Counted from the stretch's first letter, positions 33,043-41,530 are shown. The stretch: 42,172 bases of DNA from Rhizobiaceae bacterium (GCA_014238155.1 JABABQ010000020.1:1-42172), one strand, 5' to 3'. Numbers and translations are program-made. Notes: generated by a model from the sequence alone, not told the origin.

Positions 33043-33756
33043 ATGACACATTACATACTCGTACACGGCGCATGGGAAGGTTCATGGAGCTGGGACTATG
33101 TCCAACCAACCCTGGAAAGACAGGGCCACACCGTCACTGCCGTTGATTTGCATGGCAGGAGCAAAGAAGGCCAAGACGCTACCAATGTCACAATGGACAG
33201 CTATGTTGAAACTGTCGTCAATGCCATCAATGAGCTCGACCACAAAGTCGTTCTGGTTGGCCACAGCATGGCCGGTGCGGTAATTTCGCTCGTTGCGGAA
33301 CGGATCCCTGAGAAGCTTGAAAAACTTGTATACGTTGCCGCATTCCTGCTCCGTAACGGCGACAACGTGCTCGAAGCCATGCAGCGTGATCCAAACGGCG
33401 AGTTTCTGCCTGAACTGATATTCTCAGATGACCAAAGCTCGGCCAAGGCCGTAGAACAAACTTGGCGCAGCAAGGCCTTTCACGACGTGAAGGAAAATCG
33501 CATTGTCGAAGCCTTGCCGCTGCTGCTTGGTGTCGGACAAGCGACAGAACCGTTCATGGCCAAAATGGTTGTCAGCGAAGAAAGGCTCGGCTCGGTGCCG
33601 AAAGACTATATCCGAACCGCAATCGACAAGATGGTCTCGCCCACACTTCAGGACGAGATGCTTCAGAACACGAAGGTCGATCAGGTTCACATTCTTCAGG
33701 CTGGCCACTTCCCGACCCTTTCCGTACCAGAAACTCTGGCGGAGTTGTTGCTCTGA
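33043..33756 (+). CDS. Alpha/beta hydrolase (esterase-like)
   Basis: This 237-residue alpha/beta hydrolase starts MTHYILVHGAWEGSWSWDYV. The oxyanion HGAW loop, nucleophile S75 in VGHSMAGAV and catalytic His in LQAGHFPTLSVPETLAELL (19 residues, near 220-237) are all visible. It most resembles the plant methylesterase/SABP2-type and EstC-like bacterial esterases. The substrate is unknown. CGGAGAAT precedes ATG 33043. The longer open frame from 32848 overlaps the cupin gene and is not used. It is the last gene of this + strand unit. Confidence 0.9.
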   Translation: MTHYILVHGAWEGSWSWDYVQPTLERQGHTVTAVDLHGRSKEGQDATNVTMDSYVETVVNAINELDHKVVLVGHSMAGAVISLVAERIPEKLEKLVYVAAFLLRNGDNVLEAMQRDPNGEFLPELIFSDDQSSAKAVEQTWRSKAFHDVKENRIVEALPLLLGVGQATEPFMAKMVVSEERLGSVPKDYIRTAIDKMVSPTLQDEMLQNTKVDQVHILQAGHFPTLSVPETLAELLL

Positions 33757-34121
33757 TAGATTGCGTTGCCGGGGAGCCGCTTCGTTCCGGAACTGCACCC
33801 CGGTCCGTCTGAACATAGTAATCAAATCGAGCCGCAGCTCGCCAATTTGGCGCTTTATCCGCACACCGGCCATTCAAAAAATTAGATCAACAGAAGCTCT
33901 GGGCCAAAATGATTTCGAGCTGACTGTGGTAACGTTCAACCTGCGACATGGCTGCTTTGGTCGAAATGGGCTCGATGCAGCCGATCCTCATTTCTCCGAA
34001 CCGCAGAAACCAATGTCCGCATTGGCGAAATGGAAGGTGCAGGATAAATTTTTATCTAGATCGCTGGGCGAAGTAGCAACCATCCGAAGCAATAAAGTGT
34101 TATTGAACAAACCCCCGTCTT
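33757..34121. other. Gap between hydrolase and methyltransferase genes, no supported gene
   Basis: These 365 bp lie between convergent genes. A + strand open frame overlaps the hydrolase gene out of frame and is a shadow. AATGTCCGCATTGG near 34012 resembles other short GCGGACATT-like intergenic pieces in this window. I see no terminator with a T tract and no gene. Confidence 0.5.
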
Positions 34122-34895
34122 TTACTTTCGACCAATTAGGTGAGTGGGTTGCAGACCGCCGCACGCAGCGGCGCGGCCATTGGCGATACGAACAGCAAGT
34201 TTCTTCTCGTATGCCTCTTCTCCGAACGCGTTAACGAAGCTTTCCCGCCACTCATCTCCTCGCATCATAGCGACCTCCTGAGCAACGATCCCCGCGTACC
34301 AGTCGGAGCGATTATTTGTCCGAATGCCGGTAAGGCCCGCATTTCGCATCTCAGTTTCAGTTTCGGCAGGCGTCTGCATCCTGAAATCGAGAACCGCGAG
34401 GGAGCGCCATTCCTTGTAGCCGTCCAAGTCCTCAGCATCATCACCTCGCAGCCAGTCGCTTGCGGCAAACTCCCCGCCGGGTCTAAGCACACGTAGGACC
34501 TCTTTGTAGAGCGCGGATTTGTCAGGCACATGGATCAGGGAATCCTTGCTGAAAACGATGTCGAAGCGTTCATCGGGAAAGGGCAGCGGGCCTTCTTCGA
34601 CCAGCTTCATCGAAACACGGTCGTCTAAACCCGCAGCAGACACATTGTTTTGCGCTGTCTCAATAAGATATTTTTCAATATCAATGCCGACAACGTCAGC
34701 CGCGCCCAAATCCTTGGCAATCACCATGGCTGGGCCACCGACACCACATCCAATATCGAGCACGGATTTGCCTGAGACGTCGACCGTGTCCAGTATTTCT
34801 GCCACTTCGGCAGGGCCACCCGATGAAAGAAATCCAGTCCCCCACTGCATCTGTAATCCTGTCACAAAATCGGGGGGATAATGAATGTCGGCCAT
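34122..34895 (-). CDS. Class I SAM-dependent methyltransferase
   Basis: This 257-residue protein has the Rossmann methyltransferase signature: motif I VLDIGCGVGGPAM (about 45-57), the acidic ribose-binding position in VVGIDIE, FDIVFSKDSLIHVPDK (motif II region) and LRPGGEFAASDWLRG (motif III). The opening WGTGFLSSGGPAEV and the overall layout recall phosphoethanolamine or sarcosine/glycine N-methyltransferases. The acceptor cannot be assigned from sequence. It stands alone, with gaps of more than 350 bp on both sides. Confidence 0.88.
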   Translation of the reverse strand: MADIHYPPDFVTGLQMQWGTGFLSSGGPAEVAEILDTVDVSGKSVLDIGCGVGGPAMVIAKDLGAADVVGIDIEKYLIETAQNNVSAAGLDDRVSMKLVEEGPLPFPDERFDIVFSKDSLIHVPDKSALYKEVLRVLRPGGEFAASDWLRGDDAEDLDGYKEWRSLAVLDFRMQTPAETETEMRNAGLTGIRTNNRSDWYAGIVAQEVAMMRGDEWRESFVNAFGEEAYEKKLAVRIANGRAAACGGLQPTHLIGRK

Positions 34896-35306
34896 TTCGT
34901 CCTACCAGTGCGATTACTCATTGCCTGCAGCTTACCTAGCATCGGCGAATTTTCAACGGCACCGGTGTCTGCGCTATGGACAAAAAACCCCTGCCACTGC
35001 CACTGCCTCTGCGCCAAAAATGGTTGTTTTTGTCACAGGTCACTCTTCCACCAAGATCGTTGGAAAGTCTTGTGCCACAAGCCCTTGGCGAAATTCAGTT
35101 TGAAATGGTCACGTTTTTGACCGCCCTTTTCGCCCGTCTGCCGGAGACCGGACATTCGCGCTTCGTGCAGCATCCGTGAGTTTGGGCTTAATCCAGACCT
35201 TGGTTGATCTGTGGATCGCACACGTTCGAACGGCCGACAAGCGGACTATTGAGACAAAGCGACAGGACTTGGCTTGTTGGTTTGCGACAGTGTCGAATAT
35301 GCCTCG
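34896..35306. other. Gap upstream of the methyltransferase gene, no supported gene
   Basis: These 411 bp contain only short overlapping frames. CACTGCCACTGCC at 34993-35005 is a minor direct repeat. The region must contain the methyltransferase promoter on the minus strand, but I could not identify hexamers with confidence. Confidence 0.5.
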
Positions 35307-36059
35307 TTAATTAGCCGATAGAGTGCTGAGAGAAACCGCTGCTTGATTGTATATCACTGGCATCTTACCCCTCCATATCTGCCAAGTATTATCGTCATTT
35401 GTCAGCCTGGTCATGAAGTGAGCTACGTTAATGCGGCTGGTGGTGCCTGCATCGAAAATTGCACTACGTGTTGGTGACTTGTGAATCTCATAGTCCGTCA
35501 CCTCGGTCTCATCAATTAATCCGTCTGGACGAACCGCTGTCCATTCTATCACGGGATCGTTCTGACCAACTTTGATGCGTAAGTAGTCGGCGGCTTTTTC
35601 GTTGTCCACATGTGGTGGCAGCAACAATCGAATAAGGCCAATTACGAGTTTTTGGCCAAATGATATTTTCTCATCAAGGTCGCGGTTGGTGTTCCCGGTT
35701 GTGTTCATGAGCACGAACTTTACTGGCTCACTCGGGCGATTTGCCCGGATGGAGTCGCATAAACGGCGCGTTGCATCTGTTACCAGCCTGCGCGGTCCTC
35801 CAAACATCCCTTTAAAGGTCAGGTTGTGTCCCAAGCATGACACGACCGCCCGGCATCCTTGAACGTGTTTGACCAACTCGGCATCGCTAAGGTCTAGAAT
35901 GCTCGCTTGGATCACAGACAAATTGGCATGGTTCTTGACGGTTTCGGGCAGGCTATCGATTGATCGAACTATGATTTTTACGTCATGTCCGCGTTTCAAT
36001 AATTCTTCCACGAGCAGACGCCCTGTTGCTCCGCTTGCTCCGACGACGAGGGTTGTCAT
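35307..36059 (-). CDS. Atypical SDR / NAD(P)-binding protein
   Basis: This 250-residue protein has the Rossmann motif GASGATGRL (7-15), typical of NmrA-like and other atypical short-chain dehydrogenases. It continues with SCLGHNLTFKGMFGGPRRLV and RPDGLIDE. No standard YxxxK catalytic motif is evident, so it may be a sensor or an unusual reductase. ATG 36059 was chosen because the dinucleotide-binding strand begins there, while the frame extends to 36158 in the divergent promoter. It is divergent from a LysR-type regulator, the usual arrangement for a LysR target. Confidence 0.87.
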   Translation of the reverse strand: MTTLVVGASGATGRLLVEELLKRGHDVKIIVRSIDSLPETVKNHANLSVIQASILDLSDAELVKHVQGCRAVVSCLGHNLTFKGMFGGPRRLVTDATRRLCDSIRANRPSEPVKFVLMNTTGNTNRDLDEKISFGQKLVIGLIRLLLPPHVDNEKAADYLRIKVGQNDPVIEWTAVRPDGLIDETEVTDYEIHKSPTRSAIFDAGTTSRINVAHFMTRLTNDDNTWQIWRGKMPVIYNQAAVSLSTLSAN

Positions 36060-36164
36060 ATTCGTTCCAATCCGATTTTCTCTATTGTGATGTTGCTTGC
36101 GGTTTAGCGCCTTCGACCATTTATGCGAATTGACGAATTCCTGTACTTTGATATGCATATTTGC

Positions 36165-37055
36165 ATGGATTGGCGATCGGTAAAGTTTGACTGGAACAAA
36201 GCGCGGGCTTTCTTGGTCACGGCTGAGGAAGGCTCATTGTCAGCTGCGGCACGGGCTTTAGGCATGGCGCAACCAACTCTCGGTCGACAAGTCGATGGAT
36301 TGGAACAAGAGCTAGGAATAGTCTTATTCGAGCGGGTTGGACGCGGTCTATCACTAACCCCAAGCGGTCTAGAATTACTCGACCACGTCCGCGATATGGG
36401 CGAGGCTGCTGGCAGGGTTTCTTTAACAGCACTCGGTCAGTCGCAAGCGCTAGAGGGGACAATCTGCATCTCAGCCAGCGAAACCTACGCTGTCGTGCTA
36501 CTTCCACCGATCATTGCGAAGCTGCGCCAGCAGGAACCGGGCATTCAAGTTGAGATTGTGGTAGCCAACCATGCAAGCGACTTGCGCCGTCGCGAGGCAG
36601 ATATTGCGATCCGCAATTTTCGTCCAACCGAACCCGATCTGATTGCCAAAAAGATAGGCGATGCAGAGGCGGTCCTTTATGCAAATATCGACTATATCGC
36701 GCGGATAGGAAACCCAACAAAGCCTTCCGATTTGCGTCATGCAGATTTCGTGAACATGGACCACAGCGGCATGATGATCAAAGGGCTCAACTCGCTTGGC
36801 CTGGGCCTTACCGAAGCCAACTTCCCATTGCTTACGGAAAACTATCTGGTCATGTGGGAACTTGTTCGCCAAGGAGCGGCCATCGGCATTCTGGATGCTC
36901 ATATTGGCGATGCAGACCCATCAGTACGTCGCGTACTTCCTGATCTGGAACCGCTCGTCTTCCCTATATGGCTCGTTGCACACCGAGAACTAACAACAAA
37001 CCGCCGCATCCGCATGGTGTTTGATTTCCTGGCTAAGGAATTGCGACGAGATTGA
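36165..37055 (+). CDS. LysR-family transcriptional regulator
   Basis: This 296-residue protein has an N-terminal winged helix (about 8-68) with ARAFLVTAEEGSLSAAARAL and QPTLGRQVDGLEQELG. A LysR substrate-binding domain follows (about 95-290), with the conserved READIAIRNF segment. The start is uncertain: ATG 36165 gives the usual N-terminus, but in-frame ATGs at 36123 and 36153 are possible and none has a convincing ribosome-binding site. It is divergent from the SDR gene, with about 105 bp between starts, where ATGCATATTTGCAT near 36151-36164 could be part of a regulatory site. It probably regulates that gene. Confidence 0.92.
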   Translation: MDWRSVKFDWNKARAFLVTAEEGSLSAAARALGMAQPTLGRQVDGLEQELGIVLFERVGRGLSLTPSGLELLDHVRDMGEAAGRVSLTALGQSQALEGTICISASETYAVVLLPPIIAKLRQQEPGIQVEIVVANHASDLRRREADIAIRNFRPTEPDLIAKKIGDAEAVLYANIDYIARIGNPTKPSDLRHADFVNMDHSGMMIKGLNSLGLGLTEANFPLLTENYLVMWELVRQGAAIGILDAHIGDADPSVRRVLPDLEPLVFPIWLVAHRELTTNRRIRMVFDFLAKELRRD

Positions 37056-37183
37056 TGTGTGTTATCGACATTCTCCTTGTACCCATTTTTTATTGCCAGG
37101 AGTTTCTGCGATTAATTGGCCGACGTGGCAAAGCAGACGTAGGCTTCGTCTTAGAAATCCAGTAGAAAATGGGCTCTCTTCTG

Positions 37184-37227
37184 AAGTAGCCAATTATTGG
37201 GCGAAGGTCAGCACTGCGGACAAACCA
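37184..37227. repeat. Intergenic repeat, copy 1
   Basis: This 44-bp segment, beginning AAGTAGCCAATTATTGGGCG and ending GCGGACAAACCA, matches 41423-41466 at about 36 of 44 positions by hand alignment. Both lie downstream of regulator genes in non-coding sequence. A shorter match occurs at 16996. They look like remnants of one dispersed element. Confidence 0.6.
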
Positions 37228-37295
37228 GAATTTCGATGCAGTGGCGACAAATCCCGAAAAGTCCGCATCCCAGATTCTGTTAGACATGGCGCGGT

Positions 37296-37718
37296 TTAGT
37301 CTTCAGGTATCCAATCAGGCTGTTCCGCGAAGGAGGCGACTTCTTCCCCGAGCCGATCCCAATGAGGTCTGTCACGTTCAAATATGACGACTTCAACATC
37401 CAGCCCGCTGGCTTCGTCCATTGTGCCGAGAGACAGCGTTAAGTGGTCCGGTAAGCGTGTGTTCATACCATAAATTGGGCTGCCGCAGTTCGCACAAAAT
37501 GCCTTGGTAACCTTTGATCCCTTGTCAGACGAGTAACTGTATTCACTAAGTATTCCAGTCACGGTGACCGCTTCGGCTACAAACATGGCTCCAACGGTAT
37601 GGCCAGTCCCACTCAACCGGCGACACTCTTCACAATGGCATTGGGCGACTACGACGGGCGAGCCACTGGCATAATAGGTGATCTCGCCACAAAGACATTT
37701 TCCGGAAAACTTATTCAT
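37296..37718 (-). CDS. GFA-family zinc protein
   Basis: This 140-residue protein is of the glutathione-dependent formaldehyde-activating (GFA/CENP-V) fold. Zinc-binding cysteines are visible at C8/C10 (CLC), C27/C29/C32 (CHCEEC) and C75/C78 (CANC). Some members bind glutathione adducts of formaldehyde, but for most the substrate is unknown, and the original Gfa enzymatic role has been questioned. It stands alone on the minus strand, 62 bp from a WYL regulator gene that reads toward it. A second GFA gene lies at 39046. Confidence 0.92.
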   Translation of the reverse strand: MNKFSGKCLCGEITYYASGSPVVVAQCHCEECRRLSGTGHTVGAMFVAEAVTVTGILSEYSYSSDKGSKVTKAFCANCGSPIYGMNTRLPDHLTLSLGTMDEASGLDVEVVIFERDRPHWDRLGEEVASFAEQPDWIPED

Positions 37719-37780
37719 GATATGAGAACCGTTGCTGCGTTTTCCTTATGACTGAGTGCTTATTTGAAGCGACACTAAAA

Positions 37781-38515
37781 TCATAGCGGAAGATCGTTGT
37801 TCGCGATCGATGGCTCGAACGACTCTACTGGCAACAACCGGAAAGACGTTTCGGTTCGTCTCGCAGTAAGCATCCGGTCACATCGGAATATTCGAGGACC
37901 GCCCCTCAGGTGGTCGAACGCAACGACATACCAAATCGGGTATTTCAGCAGCAGGTAGTGCGGCGCGATTTGACGGTTCGAAGTATTTCCGTCCTCTCTT
38001 TGATATCTAATCTCCAGTTCCGTCTGCGTGATGAAGGCCTGATGCAATGCCTGAACAACGCGCTTTGGAGGAGCGCTTGCGCTTGCTTGCACAAACGTCG
38101 ATGCAGTGACACCGATCATGATGCGGGATTTCAGGCGATCGATCTGTCTGCGCTTTTGTGGCGAAAAAGAAGCCACCAATTGCCTCCGCACAGATGCCAA
38201 GTTCGCTAAGAACATAGGGGAGTTCATTTGCTCTGCAACCGCAATGCTGATCAGAAGGTCGACCGCCTCAGCATACGTCAAATTTATCCTGCCAACGCCC
38301 CAATTCCGATCCAGGCGCACTCCGCCACCCCGCCCTCTATCAGCGTCGATCTGCATGCCCTGATCGCGCATAAGCGATATATCTCGTGCAATAGTCCGTG
38401 TGCTCACTCCGTGCTGAAGCGCCAGGTCTTTAACCGTGCAATGTGCATCCTGCTTCAGCTGAACAGCAAGCATTTCTAAGCGTCTCAATCTGTCTTGTGC
38501 GTTTGCTCGCGTCAT
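37781..38515 (-). CDS. WYL-domain (YafY-type) transcriptional regulator
   Basis: This 244-residue protein has an N-terminal DeoR-like winged helix (about 5-60), with RLRRLEMLAVQLKQD and KDLALQHGVSTRTIARDISL. A WYL domain follows (about 150-235; ELEIRYQREDG, APHYLLLKYPIWYVVAFDH in parts, RIFRCDRM), where WYL itself appears as WYV. Such proteins often sense small ligands or nucleic acids. ATG 38515 was preferred to 38533, which lies inside a palindrome. It is divergent from a VOC protein gene, with a 23-bp palindrome directly beside its start, suggesting autoregulation and control of the neighbour. Confidence 0.9.
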   Translation of the reverse strand: MTRANAQDRLRRLEMLAVQLKQDAHCTVKDLALQHGVSTRTIARDISLMRDQGMQIDADRGRGGGVRLDRNWGVGRINLTYAEAVDLLISIAVAEQMNSPMFLANLASVRRQLVASFSPQKRRQIDRLKSRIMIGVTASTFVQASASAPPKRVVQALHQAFITQTELEIRYQREDGNTSNRQIAPHYLLLKYPIWYVVAFDHLRGGPRIFRCDRMLTARRTETSFRLLPVESFEPSIANNDLPL

Positions 38516-38521
38516 CGAAGA

Positions 38522-38544
38522 AATAAGACACAAAATGTCTTATT
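38522..38544. promoter_or_regulatory. Palindromic operator of the WYL regulator
   Basis: AATAAGACA (38522-38530) and TGTCTTATT (38536-38544) are perfect inverted repeats with a 5-bp spacer. They lie 7 bp upstream of the regulator start and about 100 bp before the divergent VOC gene. Confidence 0.75.
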
Positions 38545-38642
38545 ATTCAATATGAGGATGCAGTGATGGGATGTTTGCTGCAACTGCAGGGTGGTTCTCG
38601 TCTAGTCAAATCTAAACCTTCACCAAACCGGGGGAACAACCC

Positions 38643-38999
38643 ATGAGAATGAATTACTTCGTCGTCGGAACCAATGACATGGAAGCATCAAGAGTATTCT
38701 ACAATGCACTTTTCGCACAATCGGGGCTTCAGTCCCTATCGCCGTCCGACAGAATGACCTATTGGCTCGGAGAGGATTTTGCTTTTGCAACAGCAATACC
38801 TTTTGACAAGCAGCCTGCAACCAATGGCAACGGCACAATGGTTGGCTTCAGCGTTGGAGCCAAGGAAGATGTCAAAAGAATGCATGCATTGGCCATAGAA
38901 CTCGGTGGCACCTGCGAAGGAGAACCTAAGCAGCGCGGTCCAAAGTTCTCGGCCTATGTCAGAGATTTAGATTGCAACAAGATAAATTTCTCCGACTGA
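38643..38999 (+). CDS. VOC-family (glyoxalase/dioxygenase superfamily) protein
   Basis: This 118-residue single VOC module begins MRMNYFVVGTNDMEASRVFY and later has the paired strand GPKFSAYVRDLDCNKINFS. The usual N-terminal His and C-terminal Glu metal ligands are not evident (Asn4/Tyr5 and Asn114 occupy those regions), so it may bind ligand without a metal. Function is unknown. GGGGGAACAACCC precedes the ATG. It is followed within 50 bp by a GFA-type gene and is divergent from the WYL regulator, so the pair is probably under that regulator. Confidence 0.85.
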   Translation: MRMNYFVVGTNDMEASRVFYNALFAQSGLQSLSPSDRMTYWLGEDFAFATAIPFDKQPATNGNGTMVGFSVGAKEDVKRMHALAIELGGTCEGEPKQRGPKFSAYVRDLDCNKINFSD

Positions 39000-39045
39000 T
39001 GATACTTGATTGAGAATGCTCATTACGAACATGGAAGATTACTTG

Positions 39046-39438
39046 ATGATTGAAGGTAGTTGCTGCTGTGGAGCGGTAAAATTTGAACTGTCTGCGGAAC
39101 CGTCAATGATTGGAACTTGTCATTGTTCTAGGTGTCGCAAAGTTGGCGCGAGCACCATCGCGTTTGTTAAGAAAGAAGACTTGAAATGGGTTCAAGGGCG
39201 AGAGAAAGTTCAGCTTTTTGAACCAACGGCGCCCTATATTTATGGTCGCTGCTTCTGCAAAATTTGCGGCAGTTCGCTTGGAGAAATACTGTCGGAAGAA
39301 GACAGCTTTCCAATTGCTGCCAATGCTCTTGATGGAGAACTCAAACTCAAAAACCAGTCCCATGAGTTTGTCGGTGAAAAGCCTTCATGGTACGAAATCT
39401 GCGATGATGCTCCACAAAATAATGGCCACCCAGAGTAA
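39046..39438 (+). CDS. GFA-family zinc protein
   Basis: This 130-residue GFA/CENP-V-fold protein has zinc ligands C6/C8 (SCCCG), C25/C27/C30 (CHCSRC) and C71/C74 (CKIC). ATG 39046 gives the family-typical MIEGSCCCGAVKFEL start and has GGAAGA about 9 nt upstream. In-frame starts at 39010, 39016 and 39031 are less likely. It lies 46 bp after the VOC gene on the same strand. It is only distantly similar to the GFA protein at 37296, so the two probably have different ligands. Confidence 0.9.
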   Translation: MIEGSCCCGAVKFELSAEPSMIGTCHCSRCRKVGASTIAFVKKEDLKWVQGREKVQLFEPTAPYIYGRCFCKICGSSLGEILSEEDSFPIAANALDGELKLKNQSHEFVGEKPSWYEICDDAPQNNGHPE

Positions 39439-39505
39439 CCGGGATTGACGGTGCTTTCTAGCCTTCTTGCCCGACTTTAACCAATAAAAACCGTAGGTTA
39501 ACATA

Positions 39506-40009
39506 ATGACCAGTGCTAATAACAAGCTCATTCACTTGATATGCGGCTCTACAGGTGCAGGTAAAACCACTTATTCGCTAGAACTGGCTGACGAACTAAA
39601 TGGGGTGCATTTTTCAATTGATGAGTGGATGGTATCTTTATTCGGAGAGGATGCACCCAAGAATCTAAGTCCAGAGTGGTTTGTTCCGCTCGTCGCACGT
39701 TGTGAAGTTCAAATGTGGGCAACGGCAGTCCAGCTAGGAAATTTGGGCGTGCCTTCCATACTTGATCTTGGTTTTCAACGATTAGAGCACCGTCAAAAGT
39801 ATAGGTCTCTGATAGAGGCATCCAACTTTTCAGCTAAACTGCATTTTCTGAATGTTGATGCTTCCGAGCGTTGGAAACGGGTTCAGTTCCGCAATGAAGA
39901 TCAACGTGAAACCTTCCAAATGACAATCACACGCGGCATGTTCGACTACATCGAAACGATCTGGGAGCCACCAAGCAACGACGAAATCAGGTTAATGTCA
40001 GACATGTGA
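39506..40009 (+). CDS. P-loop ATP-binding protein (AAA_33-type kinase)
   Basis: This 167-residue protein has Walker A GSTGAGKTT at 14-22, FSIDEWMVSLFGE following, and LDLGFQRLEHRQKYRSL in the middle. Small P-loop kinases of this kind (AAA_33, zeta-toxin/chloramphenicol phosphotransferase-like) phosphorylate diverse small molecules, and the substrate here is unknown. There is no partner antitoxin-like gene, so a toxin role is not supported. It lies 67 bp after the GFA gene on the same strand. No strong ribosome-binding site is visible. Confidence 0.85.
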   Translation: MTSANNKLIHLICGSTGAGKTTYSLELADELNGVHFSIDEWMVSLFGEDAPKNLSPEWFVPLVARCEVQMWATAVQLGNLGVPSILDLGFQRLEHRQKYRSLIEASNFSAKLHFLNVDASERWKRVQFRNEDQRETFQMTITRGMFDYIETIWEPPSNDEIRLMSDM

Positions 40010-40173
40010 ACGCAACCCTTGCTGGTATCAACTATTAGAATGTCAAAAGTATAGGCCATCTTTGCAACTGCGAAGCAGTCATTGGCGCAATATAACCGAA
40101 ATGACGCCCTGTCCGCACACCGGCCAGAGGACAAAATTACCCAAGGTCAGGAGTGGGCCAGAACTTACCAGCG

Positions 40174-40713
40174 TCAATTGCGCATTCCTTTGTACAACCA
40201 AAAGACCAAACCGGATGTGACGGTCAAGACGGCTGCTGTCGTCAAAACGGCTTTGGCAATTGAGGCTAAGCTGACAGCTTGGACAAGGCTGGTTGGCAGA
40301 TCTGGCCAACTGAGGATCATCGAGCAGATACCCACATTCTCCAAATAATCGGCAATGGCCGCTCCCACTGACAAACCGATGCCCACCTTTGTCAGCACGC
40401 GATTGACACCTTGGCGCTCAATCCATTTGAGAATTGATACCAAGGTTAGCGCCATAAGCGCGGGATATATGAGGTCAAGTGGAATTTGCCGGGTTAGATA
40501 ATATTGCCGCCCGTCGATCCCCAAAGCATCAAGCAGAACATGCGCCTGCTCAGATGAGTATCCGCCAGGTCTCATGTCAAAGGGCCGAAGCCCAGATAGA
40601 AATTGGATGTGTTCAAGCGTGATGTTGATCATCACAATGTATATGCCCGCTGCAGCAAGACCAAATATGACGGCCTGTAGCCCATGCTGATTAGATAATT
40701 TCGACTCTGTCAT
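40174..40713 (-). CDS. Four-helix membrane protein of unknown function
   Basis: This 179-residue protein has four predicted membrane segments (about 12-33, 84-103, 107-130 and 147-172). A soluble loop between the first two contains FDMRPGGYSSEQAHVLLDAL. I do not recognise a named family. GAGAGGTCG precedes ATG 40713 by about 6-14 nt, whereas the frame extends to 40755 without support. It is divergent from a Crp-like regulator with an 80-bp gap, so regulation by that protein is likely. Confidence 0.75.
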   Translation of the reverse strand: MTESKLSNQHGLQAVIFGLAAAGIYIVMINITLEHIQFLSGLRPFDMRPGGYSSEQAHVLLDALGIDGRQYYLTRQIPLDLIYPALMALTLVSILKWIERQGVNRVLTKVGIGLSVGAAIADYLENVGICSMILSWPDLPTSLVQAVSLASIAKAVLTTAAVLTVTSGLVFWLYKGMRN

Positions 40714-40793
40714 TTGTTCGACCTCTCGCGTTTGAAAGTGTCGTACGGTAGGCAACCAATGGCGGCATTATCTTTTGATAAGGAAATTGTACT

Positions 40794-41378
40794 TTGGAAC
40801 TTTCTACATTTTTGACCTGCCCTCCAAACTCGTTGGACGAAGACGCTGCCAAGCTATTGGCAAGCGCATGGCAAGTTCAACATGTCACAAAGGAAAGGAA
40901 CATCGTGCTGCAGGGTGTGGCAAATTCCATGGAAACAATCGTTCTTGAGGGACGTCTGACCAGCTCTATCTCGGACCCCGATGGTCGCACCGTTTGCGTG
41001 GGTTTCTATTCGGGCCCCTGCGTAGTTACACCTGCTGTTGCAAGAACCCGCGACGGTAATTCGCTGGTTTCCCTAATTGCGAACACAGATGCACTCATCG
41101 CCCAGATGGAAAGCTCCGCACTGACGGAATTGATGTTGAATTCAGAACCTATTCGCGAGTGGGCGAATGAAATTTTACAGCACGAATTGGCTCGCAAGGC
41201 TGAGAGGGAATGGTGTCTGGCGGCGCTAGGAGGCGCAGATCGCCTTGCGTGGTTTCGAAAGACGCATCCTCACCATGAAGAGCTATTCAGCCATTCCAAC
41301 ATTGCATCATTTCTAGGTGTAACACCGGTAACGCTTAGTCGACTTCGGGGCGCTGAGCGGAATAATGCGCTTAATTGA
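40794..41378 (+). CDS. Crp/Fnr-like transcriptional regulator
   Basis: This 194-residue protein has an N-terminal cupin-like sensor domain (about 15-120) and a C-terminal helix-turn-helix (about 150-190, HSNIASFLGVTPVTLSRLRG). The sensor lacks the usual cyclic nucleotide phosphate-binding cassette (no FGE...RTA pattern; FYSGPCVVTPAVARTRDG occupies the region), so cAMP binding is doubtful. There is no Fnr-type cysteine cluster. The start appears to be TTG 40794, with AAGGA about 9 nt upstream. It is divergent from the four-helix membrane protein gene and followed by non-coding sequence with a repeat. Confidence 0.82.
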   Translation: MELSTFLTCPPNSLDEDAAKLLASAWQVQHVTKERNIVLQGVANSMETIVLEGRLTSSISDPDGRTVCVGFYSGPCVVTPAVARTRDGNSLVSLIANTDALIAQMESSALTELMLNSEPIREWANEILQHELARKAEREWCLAALGGADRLAWFRKTHPHHEELFSHSNIASFLGVTPVTLSRLRGAERNNALN

Positions 41379-41422
41379 ATTTCGAACATTGAACGGTCCG
41401 CTTCGCTTTGGGCTCACCGCGG

Positions 41423-41466
41423 AATTAGCCAGTTGTTGGGCGTAGGTCGGCACTACGGACAAACAC
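41423..41466. repeat. Intergenic repeat, copy 2
   Basis: This 44-bp segment, beginning AATTAGCCAGTTGTTGGGCG and ending ACGGACAAACAC, matches 37184-37227 at about 36 of 44 positions. It lies 45 bp after the Crp-like gene, in sequence with no coding potential. Confidence 0.6.
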
Positions 41467-41530
41467 CATTACATTGATTGTTGAATAGTCAGTCCGCGAC
41501 AGGTTTCTTGTCACGCGGCACTACAAGAAG

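Noticed and set aside
39506-40009. Zeta-toxin or toxin-antitoxin interpretation of the P-loop kinase
   Set aside because: No small antitoxin gene accompanies it, and the P-loop fold alone is shared by many metabolic kinases.
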